This document shows, one piece after another, positions 46,901 through 51,453 of a DNA stretch of 51,453 nt (positions are counted from its first letter, which is position 1; every line of letters starts with the position of its first letter). The DNA is taken from assembly GCA_018240025.1 (NCBI GenBank), contig JAFEGM010000048.1, positions 35,222 through 86,674 on the forward strand, in the 5' to 3' direction. Below the pieces are notes generated by a model that was not told the origin of the DNA, did no database searches, and saw nothing but the letters and a program-made list of their open reading frames with translations. Both the position numbers and the translations under genes were made by a program. This DNA comes from Verrucomicrobiota bacterium. Its GTDB lineage: Bacteria; Verrucomicrobiota; Verrucomicrobiia; Chthoniobacterales; SZAS-18.

Positions 46901-47944
46901 GCGCGCGAATCGAGCCGCGCCTGGGCCGCCGCCGCCTCCTCGGCCGACGGCACGCGCCTGGCCGCAGCGGTGCGCGACGGCTCGATCTGGACGTCCACCG
47001 GCGTGGTGGCGCCGACGGTCGTGGCCGTGGCCCCGACCTCCGGCAGCAACGCCGGCGGGACCGATGTGACCATCACGGGCACCGGCTTCACCGGCGCCAC
47101 CGGCGTGAGCTTCGGCGGCACGCCCGCGACCGGGATCGTGGTGGTCAATGACACCACCCTCACCGCCACCACGCCGGCCCATGCGGTGGGGGCCGTGGAT
47201 GTGGTCGTCACCACCCCGGCCGGCAGCGGCACGGGCGTGGGAGCGTTCACCTACTTCGGTCCGCCGCTCGTCAGCCAGCCCACTGCGAGCGCGCTGACCT
47301 CGACCAGCGCGACGCTCGGCGGCACGGTGGACGCCGACGGCGGCAGCGGCGTGACGGGACGCGGGGTGGTCTATGCGCTGACCAGCGTGAACTCCAATCC
47401 GCAGCTCGGCGGGCCCGGCGTGGTGGCCGTGAGCGCCGCGGGCACGACGGGCGCGTTCACGGCCTTCGCCAGCGGCCTGAGCTCCGGTGCCGCCTACACG
47501 TTCGCCGCGTATGCGACCAACGCAGCCGGCACGAGCTACAGCGCCACGGGCTCGTTCACGACGCTGACGGCGATCGAGTATTGGCGCCAGACGTGGTATG
47601 GCAGCGCGGCCAACAGCGGCAACGGCGCCGACACGGCCGATCCGTACGGCACGGGTCTGAGCAATCTGGCGGTCTTCGCGTTTTTCGGACCGGCGCAGAA
47701 CCCGGCCACGGCGCGAGTCAGCCAGCTGCCGCAGCTGCAGCGCAGCGGGGGCAATGCGTTCTTCAGCTTCACAGCGCCCAGCGGCGCCAGCGGCGTGACC
47801 TATCGCGCCGAGTGGACGCCCGCGCTGGCGCCGGCGAACTGGCAGGACATCGCGGACACCGGCAGCGGCAGCCAGCACGTCTTCAGCGTGCCGACCGCCG
47901 GGCAGCCGCGGATGCTGCTGCGGCTGCGGGTGACGATGCCGTAG
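34940..47944 (+). CDS. Giant secreted propeller/IPT protein 2, 4334 aa
   Basis: The signal region is MRQHPSARRLAGLILRTFAF...LALSAA; ATG 34940 was chosen over upstream in-frame sequence, which holds the 21-bp repeats. Eight Asp-box arrays lie at about 35285-36135, 37408-38250, 39286-40130, 40651-41500, 42006-42870, 43126-44030, 45046-45895 and 46141-47005. IPT/TIG domains precede, separate and follow them in the order 1, 5, 4, 2, 2, 1, 4, 1, 1 (21 in total). Every array has six Asp boxes plus one split repeat, so eight seven-bladed propellers are predicted. The C-terminus has a fibronectin-III-like module (~4107-4211) and a tail (~4212-4334; WYGSAANSGNGADTADPYGTG...NWQDIADTG). It is a colinear paralog of giant protein 1 with extra units. 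Function is unknown; an extended cell-surface or matrix binding protein is the inference. Confidence 0.88.
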   Translation: MRQHPSARRLAGLILRTFAFAFGALALSAATPVVTHVLPPSGSTAGGTAVTLVGSNFTGTTAVTLGGVAATSVTVVNDTTLNVVTGARAAGTVDAAVTNPSGTGTGIAVYTYGAANSAAGATWTARQSNRGWIAVASSADGLRLAATATSNQLYISTDGGVTWTPRESARNWGGIASSADGLKLVACDSGGLIYTSTDGGVSWTGRAFPSSWGWIVSSADGTRLAVLNSGGQIYTSSDSGVTWTPRDSARNWNGMACSADGRRLVAVVYGGFIYQSTDFGVTWTPRDSSRIWIQAAASADGSSFTAVTNGGQIYTSTDAGVTWTPRESNRAWLSVTSSADGVRRAALANGGQIYTSTDSGVTWTPRETNRNWYAITSSADGSRLAATVNGGQIYTSSSVSPPTVTGIAPTSGSTNGGTMVTITGTAFTGATAVTIGGVAATAVNVVNDTTVTATSGPRAAGVVDVAVTTPGGTGTGTGLYTYVAATPTVTGIAPTSGSTAGGTAVTISGTNFIGATGVTIGGVAASGVTVVNATTITATTGPRAAGVVDVAVTTAGGTGTGTGLFTYVTPPPTVTGIAPTSGSTAGGTAVTITGTSFTGATGVSIGGVAATGVNVVNATTITATTGARAAGTVDVVVTTPSGSGTGTGLFTYQAPPPTVAGITPNSGPTAGGTAVTITGTNFTGATGVSLGGVAATGVSVVNATTITATTGARAAGTVDVVVTTPAGSGTGTGLFTYTAPMTTVTGISPTGGPTIGGTAVTITGTNFTGATAVTIGGVAATGVTVVNATTITATTGARAAGASDVAVTTSLGTGTGTGMYLYVDPGVIWDRRLAAGNRNFRGIASSADGNLLAALGSSTQIYTSSNGGSTWTARNSTRNWTGVAASSDGTKLVASVGSGQLYTSTDSGVNWTARDSNRGWTSVASSSDGVKLVATVTTGQIYTSANSGVSWTARDSSRAWKAVASSSDGAKLVAAVTNGQLFTSTDSGATWTARESARNWTAVASSADGVRLVATVNGGQIYTSTDSGVTWTARESSRAWNAVTSSANGTFLVAGVNNGQIYTSSNAGVSWTARETNRTWVALTSSTDGTRLAACGSNLVRTSVPTFTTTLTNLSPATGGVTGGRSVTIVGTGFGTPLTVSIGGVPATDAQLADSTAITFTTASRAAGPVSVQVNGVLGSVTLGNAYTYVLPTITSTLPSSGSSGGGTSIYIFGSDLLGMTGVTLGGAPVTGLSVQSDGLALAVTPAGAPGAAAAVGITPFGNGPAAAGVYTYLAPTLSAVSPASGNSAGGAYITLTGSSFSGATSVTFGGTSASFAVADDNTIVALLPAHAAGVVDVVVANPNASATASGAFRYFGLTPSVAGVLPASGTTAGGTRVTLTGSGFSGATTVTFGGVPATSVTVLHDGLLTAVTGAHAAGPVEVAVTTASGTATVGGLFTYAYATPLPPAGTNWTAQAGADFRGWAGIASSADGRRLAAVDGVGFIYISTDAGLTWTPRETSRYWIGIASSADGQRLVAVVDNGTIVVSSDGGVSWQVRTVSGTLSGVASSADGSRLAVASTQGVHVSSDGGDSWSQRQAERPFKAVASSADGLRLLAASNFGQLYVSTDGGASWTARESVRQWFSVASSADGTRLVAVETGGLVYTSSDAGVSWTPRDSVRNWYSVASSADGMRLIAGVYGDRLYTSADGGATWAPRTGAASAAWTGVASSASGTRLAACSSGYVWTSSSEGAVVTAVTPAAGGTEGGTTITITGTDLSGTTAVSLGGVAATDVVNISDNIITATTGARAAGLVDVTLTTPNGTFPTPGLFTYVAPTVAVTGVVPGRGATAGGETVYLTGSGLTGVTSVALGEVPATSVTVLSDSLVRAVTGPRSAGLVDAVVTSPSGSATGVGLFTYGVLAVPGGQAWVNRDFDAGSNWFTIASSADGARLVAAAYLGRIATSADRGATWTYRTGPAAWYSVASSADGRRLVALVNQGFIYTSDDFGLTWTQRENARNWQRVTSSADGQRLLAVEYGGRVFVSTNAGVNWAARESSRTWSSVASSADGQRLAASVVGGQIYTSTDGGNTWTPRESNRAWAYLASSADGQRLVAAVNGGQLYTSTDAGVTWTPRENNRSWFAVASSGDGQRLAATVDGGQIYTSTDAGVTWTARAGNAAWREIASSLDGGRLAAVTYGGTIWTSNGDPAVVTQVQPASGSVLGGTFVTITGTNLLATTGVSFGGVPAASFLVGDDTALTAITPAHSAGVVDVAVAASGGSPTVGAGLFTYVAESPQISAILPAGGSTAGGTAVTITGRALTGATGVSLGGVPVTGLTVVSDTMLTGLSGPRAAGLVDVTVTAPAGSATGTGLYTYGASTLAAGVGWTPATAAGERTWSSVASSADGTRLIAAANGGRLYISADAGSTWTPRESDRNWTWVASSADGTKLVAAVSAGQIYTSADAGLTWTPRETNRNWQQVASSADGTILAAVVGGGRIYLSIDSGASWQAHELARNWSGIAASADGRRLAATVNGGQIYTSNDAGASWTPRESTRAWNAVASSADGARLAALVDGGQIYVSSDFGVTWTARATSRAWRSLASSADGQRLAATVDGGRIYVSNDAGVSWTATESERPWRGIATSANGSQLVAVANPGGVWISRGGQLVVDAVLPPFGDTAGGTSVVVAGAGFTGATGVSFGGVPATSVNVLSDGALRAVTGARAAGLVDVTVTTPTGSGARAGAFTYGPARPPGGVVWVNRPAASVSGNGWRGLASSADGLRLVAVREGDFSGNGVALSANGGHTWQHLADGAGGLPAGVYVNAASSADGQRLAVALQGGQIYTSLDAGASWQARASARNWVDIACSTDGRRLVALANGDFIYTSSDGGETWTPRDAARGWQSVGSSADGQRLVATDYGGRIYTSTDAGASWTPRAFDTLWADVATSADGLRLVAAVRGEFLYTSSDGGVSWTPRESSRIWTSVTSSADGQRLAAVAQNEFVYVSSDGGVTWTPRGPQAYWTTIASSADGSRLAAGTLEFSNFGRIWTSSTNPPVVASVTPAVGALVGGTSVTISGSDFTGATSATLGGVPLTSLTVVDDATITGVTGARAAGVVDVTVTATNGTATGLALYTYSDLAPIVSSVTPATGWAGGGTRVRVTGSRLSGTTSLTLGGVAATNLTVVNDTTLLATTGARAAGTVDVTAVTPSGTGTGLGLFTYAASLPPVVGAVSPAEGPAAGGTRLRVTGSALSGVTGVSVGGVAATAVTVLDDATLEATTGARAAGTVDVVVTAPNGSGTGTGLFTYRTAALLSVLPANGPPSGGTNVVVTGYGLSGTTGVTIGGVPATGVTVLSDGAISLVTGPRAAGVVDLVASGPYGTLTRTAAFTYSVAPGLPGVNWTPRPSAGSGLAMSADGTRLTAIAFGDRIYTSPDFGLTWTARESARSWRGVASSADGSRLVAVAQGSFIFVSTDAGVTWTPRESARAWFSVASSADGFRLVAADYGGQLYTSTNGGVTWTARESNRYWSSVASSADGMRLVATEYTGQIYTSTDGGVTWTPRESNRYWIGVTSSADGMRLAAVVLLGGQVYVSTDAGVTWTPRQSQRDWTSIASSADGRTLLAAPSGGQLQLSFDGGVTWTARAPSLNWSSTAVSADGRRLGATSDQVWTSEALFPALTSLTPGSGRTSGRDLVTLTGSGLTDATGVTFDGVAGTEFAVVNDTTVTVRTPAHAAGVVDVALVSPYGSPSLAGAFTYVAPAPAAGGSWTERTSSGTRAWSALVSSTDGLRLTAAEEFGRLYTSADGGGTWTAREGNRDWTALATSANGTRLLATAAYQQLYVSSDAGVSWTARELARVWTAAASSADGLKLAAAAQGSSIFVSADGGLSWTARESARNWSGLASSADGTRLAAVVNGGQIYVSADSGATWSARESNRAWRAIAASADGLVLVAAVAGGQLYVSLDAGTTWTARESNRAWSSVAASSVGDRLLATVDGGQIYTSADFGGTWTARESSRAWAAAASSADGTRLAAAVRDGSIWTSTGVVAPTVVAVAPTSGSNAGGTDVTITGTGFTGATGVSFGGTPATGIVVVNDTTLTATTPAHAVGAVDVVVTTPAGSGTGVGAFTYFGPPLVSQPTASALTSTSATLGGTVDADGGSGVTGRGVVYALTSVNSNPQLGGPGVVAVSAAGTTGAFTAFASGLSSGAAYTFAAYATNAAGTSYSATGSFTTLTAIEYWRQTWYGSAANSGNGADTADPYGTGLSNLAVFAFFGPAQNPATARVSQLPQLQRSGGNAFFSFTAPSGASGVTYRAEWTPALAPANWQDIADTGSGSQHVFSVPTAGQPRMLLRLRVTMP
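36136..37404 (+). repeat. Five near-identical tandem IPT/TIG-coding units (~255 bp each)
   Basis: Units start near 36136, 36394, 36649, 36904 and 37159. They share long nearly identical DNA words such as GTGACGATCAC, ATCGGCGGCGTGGC and CACGATCACCGCCAC. Their DNA similarity is visibly higher than among the other IPT units of the gene, which suggests recent tandem duplication or gene conversion. Confidence 0.75.
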
Positions 47945-48225
47945 CGTGAGCGCGGCCGACGACCGGAGCGTAGTCCCCATGCTCCGAGCGCGGAGGCTGG
48001 GAGTTGCATCAGAGGATTGAAGTAGGCCCCCCGGCGCCATCGTCGATAGCAAAGCGGCCGGCGCGAGGTGGCGATGTGGGCCGGGGCGGAACGCCACGAG
48101 TGCTCGGTCGGCTGTAAGGCCGGAGGCGATGCACAATGCAGCGAGGAAGCTCCCCGCAGTTCTTAGCCTGTCAGCGAACTCAGCCGGCCTTCATCCTTCA
48201 TCCATCGTCCTTCTTCCTTCTCTTC
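47945..48225. other. Intergenic region between convergent giant gene 2 and glcF
   Basis: 281 bp with no supportable gene. Positions ~47970-48001 carry a degenerate copy of the 69-bp unit (GTAGTCCCCATGCTCCGAGC). The end (~48188-48225) is a pyrimidine-rich run with repeated CTTCATC and CTTCTTC, reading GAAGGATGAAGG-like on the minus strand after glcF. No classic terminator was found. Confidence 0.4.
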
Positions 48226-49593
48226 TCATCCTTTCCCCTCATACGCCGCATCCAGCAGCTCCACGATGTACTTCACCTGCACGTCGCGGCCCTGCTTGCG
48301 GAGTTCGCCGACGAGCTGCAGGGCGCAGCCGGGGTTGGCGGTGGCGATGATCCGGGCGCCGGTGGCGAGGGCGTTGTCGATCTTGCGCCGGCCGAGGTCG
48401 GTGGCCATCTCGGGCTGGGTGATGTTGTAGACGCCGGCGCTGCCGCAGCAGAGGGCGCTCTCGGCCATCTCGATGAGCTTGAGCTGCGGGATGGCCTGCA
48501 GGAGTTTGCGCGGCTGGGCGGTGATGCGCTGGGCGTGGGCGAGATGGCAGGGCTCCTGGAAGGTGACCGTCTGCGGCAGGGGCTGGAGATCGGCGGTGTT
48601 GAAATCGGGCAGCGCGGCGAGGAACTCGTGCACGTCCTTCACCTTGCGGACGAAGGCCTGCGCGCGGGGCTCCCAGGTGCCTTCGCCGTGGAGGAGGTGG
48701 CCGTATTCCTTCAGCGTGCTGCCGCAGCCGGCGGCGTTGACGATGATGGCGTCGAAGCGGTCGAGCCCGGCGGCCTCGTAGGCGCCGATGTTCGTGCGGG
48801 CCAGTTCGCGGCCGCCGTCGAGATCGCCGCCGTGCGTGTGCAGCGCGCCGCAGCAGCCCTGGCCGGCGGGAATGTGGACCTCGCAGCCGTTGCGCCGCAG
48901 CACCCGGATGGTGGCCTCGTGCACCGGCGCGAAGGCGGTGCTCATGATGCAGCCCGGCAGCAGCGCGACCGTGCGGCGCTTCTCGCCGATGGCGGGGAAG
49001 ACCTGGCCCTCGGGTTTGACGAAGCGATCGCTGAAGACCGGCGTCATCTGCTCCATCTCGGCCATGCCCATCAGCTTGAGGATGCCGAGCTTGCGGGTCA
49101 GCCATTGCAAGCCGCTGCGCTGATAGATCCGCAGCAGGCCCGAGAAGCCGCGGAAGAGCGCCATGTTCTTGAAGAGCTGACCGAAGACGAACCAGCGCAG
49201 GCCGCGCACGGCCGCGGGCTGCTGGGGGATGGCCGACTGCACATTGCCGCTCTCCTTGGCGTGCTGGATCTGCGCGCGGCTGGCTTCGAGAATGGCACCG
49301 TATTGCACGCCGCTCGGACAGACCGCCTCGCAGGCACGGCAGTTCAGGCAGAGGCTCATCTGCTCCTGAAACGTCTGGCTCGCGAGCGGCATCTGGCCCT
49401 CGCTGACCGCCTTCATGAGGTAGATGCGGCCGCGCGGCGAAGCCATCTCCAGGCCGGTCTCACGGTAGGTGGGACAGGACGACAGGCAGAGCCCGCAATG
49501 CACACAGGTGTTGATGAGCGCGGGCTCCGGCGAGTCCTTGCCGGTGAAGCCGCGGAGGTCGGGCGATGCGGGAGGGGCGGAGGTGGCAGCCAT
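48226..49593 (-). CDS. glcF: Glycolate oxidase iron-sulfur subunit GlcF
   Basis: Electron-transfer subunit of the GlcDEF complex, which oxidises glycolate to glyoxylate; 455 aa. Two 4Fe-4S ferredoxin motifs lie near the N-terminus: CVHCGLCLSSCP (~30-41) and CLNCRACEAVCP (~82-93). The C-terminal half carries two CCG-type domains with Cys clusters PGCIMS, QGCCGALH, NAAGCGST, EPCHLAH, ALCCGSAG and NPGCALQ. Spacing and wording (PTYRETGLEMASPRGRIYLMK) are typical of GlcF. It starts 21 bp after the glcE stop, so it is the last gene of a glcD-glcE-glcF operon. Confidence 0.93.
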   Translation of the reverse strand: MAATSAPPASPDLRGFTGKDSPEPALINTCVHCGLCLSSCPTYRETGLEMASPRGRIYLMKAVSEGQMPLASQTFQEQMSLCLNCRACEAVCPSGVQYGAILEASRAQIQHAKESGNVQSAIPQQPAAVRGLRWFVFGQLFKNMALFRGFSGLLRIYQRSGLQWLTRKLGILKLMGMAEMEQMTPVFSDRFVKPEGQVFPAIGEKRRTVALLPGCIMSTAFAPVHEATIRVLRRNGCEVHIPAGQGCCGALHTHGGDLDGGRELARTNIGAYEAAGLDRFDAIIVNAAGCGSTLKEYGHLLHGEGTWEPRAQAFVRKVKDVHEFLAALPDFNTADLQPLPQTVTFQEPCHLAHAQRITAQPRKLLQAIPQLKLIEMAESALCCGSAGVYNITQPEMATDLGRRKIDNALATGARIIATANPGCALQLVGELRKQGRDVQVKYIVELLDAAYEGKG

Positions 49594-49614
49594 GGACGGG
49601 AAACGGTGGGCGCG

Positions 49615-50847
49615 TCAGACGAGGAAGCGGCCGGGATTGAGCATGTTCGTCGGGTCGAACTCGCGCTTGATGCGGCGCATCACCTCGATCCCGCCGGGGC
49701 GCCGGCCCCAGACGTCGAGCGACGGATCGACCGTGCCCTGACCGAGCACGACGATGGAGGCGTCGGGCGCGGAGTTTGCGAGTTCGGTGTGAAAGGCCTT
49801 CAACCCGCGGCCGCGCAGCCGGAGGTACGCTACGCCGCTGAGGGCGCGGGCGGAGAGTTTGAAATCGAGCTGCTGCTTCTGCGCGCTCTGCTCCGCGGCG
49901 GTCAGGGCGGCGAGCAGTTTGGAAGGGAGAGTGGCGAGGCGGAGGACGAGTTCATCGCCCGCGAGATCGGCCGTCTGCGGGAGGTCGTGGATGTGCTCCC
50001 AGAGGACCTGATGCGCGGCGCCTTCCTGCGGCTCCGAGCTGCTCGCGCCGTGCTGCGCGGCCAGCGCGGGGACATCGCGCAGATGTCGCGCGACGGCCTG
50101 CGGCAGGCCGTCGGCCTGGACGCAAAGCGTGTAGCCGCGCTCGGCCTTGATCAGCTCGCAGGCGGTCGGCGTGAGCTTGGAAATATGCAGCGCATCGACC
50201 AGCGCGAAGGCCTTGGCCAGCGACTCGAACTGGCAGGTGATGGTGGCGGCGGCGCGGGGAATCGGCAGGAGCTTGAAATTCGCGCTGACGATCACGCCGA
50301 GCGAGCCGAGCGCGCCGAAATGCAGGCGCATGAGGTCGTAGCCGCTGACGTTCTTGACCGTCATGCCGCCGGCCTTGGTCAGTCGGCCGCCAGCCTCGGC
50401 CACACGCAGGCCGAGGAAGAGATCGCGCGCGGTGCCGTAGCCGAGTCGGCGCGGGCCGTCCGCGCCCGCGGCGAGCAGGCCGCCGACCGTCGAGCGCGCG
50501 GGCAGAGCTACATCGACCGGCAGCATCTGCCCGTTGGGCGACAGCACCTCGGAGAGGCGGGCCTTGGTCATGCCGGCACCGACGGAAATGGTCATGTCCT
50601 CGGGCGTGTAGTCGAGCACCTGGTCCAGTCGCGCCGTGGAGACCCGGACCACCGGCCGGTCGAGCGCCACCAGCGGGGTGCCGAGCGTCTGTCGCGTGCC
50701 GCCGCCGACGGGCGCCACCACCGCGCCGGCGGAGGCGGCGAGCTTCAATACCTCGGCCGTCTGCGCGGCATCGGCGGGCGCGACGACGAGATCCGGCGTG
50801 ACGTGGGCGGCGCCCACGAGGGAGGCGAGCTGGTTGGAGAGAGGCAT
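49615..50847 (-). CDS. glcE: Glycolate oxidase FAD-binding subunit GlcE
   Basis: 410-aa FAD-binding subunit. The start at 50847 (MPLSNQLASLVGAAHVTPDL) was chosen over upstream in-frame sequence, which overlaps glcD. The FAD-binding type-4 (PCMH) core includes VVAPVGGGTRQTLG, TISVGAGMT, GGLLAAGADGPRRLGYGTARDLFLGLRVAEAGG and KAGGMTVKNVSGYDLMRL. The C-terminus ends with IKREFDPTNMLNPGRF, the usual family ending. It is somewhat longer than E. coli GlcE (~350 aa). It lies between glcD and glcF on the same strand. Confidence 0.92.
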   Translation of the reverse strand: MPLSNQLASLVGAAHVTPDLVVAPADAAQTAEVLKLAASAGAVVAPVGGGTRQTLGTPLVALDRPVVRVSTARLDQVLDYTPEDMTISVGAGMTKARLSEVLSPNGQMLPVDVALPARSTVGGLLAAGADGPRRLGYGTARDLFLGLRVAEAGGRLTKAGGMTVKNVSGYDLMRLHFGALGSLGVIVSANFKLLPIPRAAATITCQFESLAKAFALVDALHISKLTPTACELIKAERGYTLCVQADGLPQAVARHLRDVPALAAQHGASSSEPQEGAAHQVLWEHIHDLPQTADLAGDELVLRLATLPSKLLAALTAAEQSAQKQQLDFKLSARALSGVAYLRLRGRGLKAFHTELANSAPDASIVVLGQGTVDPSLDVWGRRPGGIEVMRRIKREFDPTNMLNPGRFLV

Positions 50848-50947
50848 GGGAAAGGAAGAAAGAAGAGGGAGGAAGGAAGAAGGTCGGAGGCGGCGGGAAG
50901 CGGGGGCCTGTTCCCTTCTTCCTGCAGCCTTCCTCCTTCTCCCTTGG
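50848..50947. repeat. Purine/pyrimidine inverted repeat between glcD and glcE
   Basis: A purine-rich arm (GGGAAAGGAAGAAAGAAGAG onward, ~50848-50884) faces a pyrimidine-rich arm (~50908-50945, CTTCTTCC...CCTTCCTCCTTCTCCC). The transcript could fold into an imperfect hairpin inside the operon, which might attenuate or stabilise the downstream genes. Confidence 0.5.
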
Positions 50948-51453
50948 CTACACCCAGAGCTTGTCGCCGTGCTTGGCCACGAGCGCGGCGAGCCCGCCGG
51001 CCTCGGACGCGGCCTGACGGCGCTGCGCGGCGAGGTCGTTGGCTTCGAGCCGGCGCGGGAACATCTTGCCCGGATTGAAAAGGTCCTGCGGATCGAAGGC
51101 GGTGTGCAGCGCGGCCATGGCGGCGAGGTCGTCGTCGCTGAAAAGGTTCTGCATGAATTCCTGCTTTTCGATCCCGATGCCGTGCTCGCCACTGATTACG
51201 CCGCCGTAGGCGAGGGAGAGCCGCATGACTTCTTCGACCGCCTCGTGGGCGCGGTGGCTTTGCGCGGCATCGGTCCGGTCGAAGAGCACGATGGGATGCA
51301 GGTTGCCGTCGCCCGCGTGGAAAACATTGACGATGGAGAGCTGCTTCTCCTGCGAGATGCGCTTCACGTCGCGCATGATGGCCGGGAGCTTGGTCCGCGG
51401 TACCACGGTGTCGACCAGATGATAGGTCGGAGCGAGCCGGCCCATGGCGCCGA
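50948..51453 (-). CDS. glcD: Glycolate oxidase subunit GlcD, C-terminal part (cut by window edge)
   Basis: About the last 168 residues of the flavin-containing catalytic subunit (full proteins are ~480-500 aa); the 5' end lies beyond 51453. The visible part is the FAD-linked oxidase C-terminal domain: HLVDTVVPRTKLP, IVNVFHAGDGNLHPIVLFD, VISGEHGIGIEKQEFM and AFDPQDLFNPGKMFP. These are strongly conserved in GlcD and D-lactate dehydrogenase relatives; the neighbours glcE and glcF fix the assignment. It is the first gene of the operon visible here. Confidence 0.9.
   Translation of the reverse strand, partial: GAMGRLAPTYHLVDTVVPRTKLPAIMRDVKRISQEKQLSIVNVFHAGDGNLHPIVLFDRTDAAQSHRAHEAVEEVMRLSLAYGGVISGEHGIGIEKQEFMQNLFSDDDLAAMAALHTAFDPQDLFNPGKMFPRRLEANDLAAQRRQAASEAGGLAALVAKHGDKLWV

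Noticed and set aside
43955..48136. Minus-strand open frame of ~1390 codons opposite giant gene 2 (similar ones at 40214-43849, 32140-35391 and 21617-25108)
   Set aside because: They mirror the repeat pattern of the plus-strand genes and have biased composition without domains; the plus-strand frames carry signal peptides, Asp boxes and IPT motifs.

Overview
This window reads as a piece of a high-GC chromosome from a member of the Verrucomicrobiota, probably close to Opitutaceae (an inference). The evidence is a GloVer-type repeat protein, a PEP-CTERM protein, an autotransporter-associated beta-strand repeat protein without a translocator barrel, repeated LIN(L/V)STR C-terminal modules, TP-rich linkers and a ParE of the Bacteroidetes/Verrucomicrobia type. 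I see no tRNA, rRNA, CRISPR array, complete insertion sequence or prophage.

Layout. Positions 68-5203 (minus) encode a 1711-aa beta-strand-repeat surface protein, divergent from an NlpC/P60 hydrolase (5377-6402). ParE (6550-8385, minus) lies between copies of a dispersed inverted repeat. Next come a PEP-CTERM P-domain protein, a secreted Ig/cadherin-like protein and an SGNH hydrolase (all minus), then a divergent beta-helix protein. A 430-bp field of direct and inverted repeats precedes a YdeI-like gene and a small secreted protein. A GloVer protein (15769-18174, minus) is divergent from giant gene 1 (18428-25477). Between giant 1 and giant gene 2 (34940-47944) lie an SbcD-like nuclease/SMC-like ATPase pair, a GNAT acetyltransferase, a DUF2185/DUF2314-like protein, a small secreted protein and a reprolysin-like zinc protease. 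The window ends with a minus-strand glycolate oxidase operon (glcD-glcE-glcF), with glcD cut by the window edge.

The most striking content is the pair of giant secreted proteins (2349 and 4334 aa). They contain eleven arrays of a ~40-residue Asp-box repeat. Every array has exactly six complete Asp boxes plus one repeat split between its two ends, which is what a closed seven-bladed beta-propeller with N/C strand exchange would look like. IPT/TIG Ig-like domains (13 and 21) separate the arrays. The two proteins are colinear paralogs that differ in how many propeller/IPT units were inserted. The GloVer neighbour has 14 repeats, which is two times seven. Five of the secreted proteins end in a similar ~70-residue beta-rich module. 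Together the region looks like an extracellular-protein locus built by module duplication.

The intergenic spaces are unusually structured: a dispersed ~55-bp inverted repeat, a 69-bp array around a perfect CCGCACTC/GAGTGCGG palindrome, GAGGAC-rich repeats, purine-rich hairpins, and three 21-bp direct repeats upstream of giant gene 2. Two genes take their stop codons from such repeats. Most starts lack an obvious Shine-Dalgarno sequence; the SMC-like ATPase gene is a clear exception.
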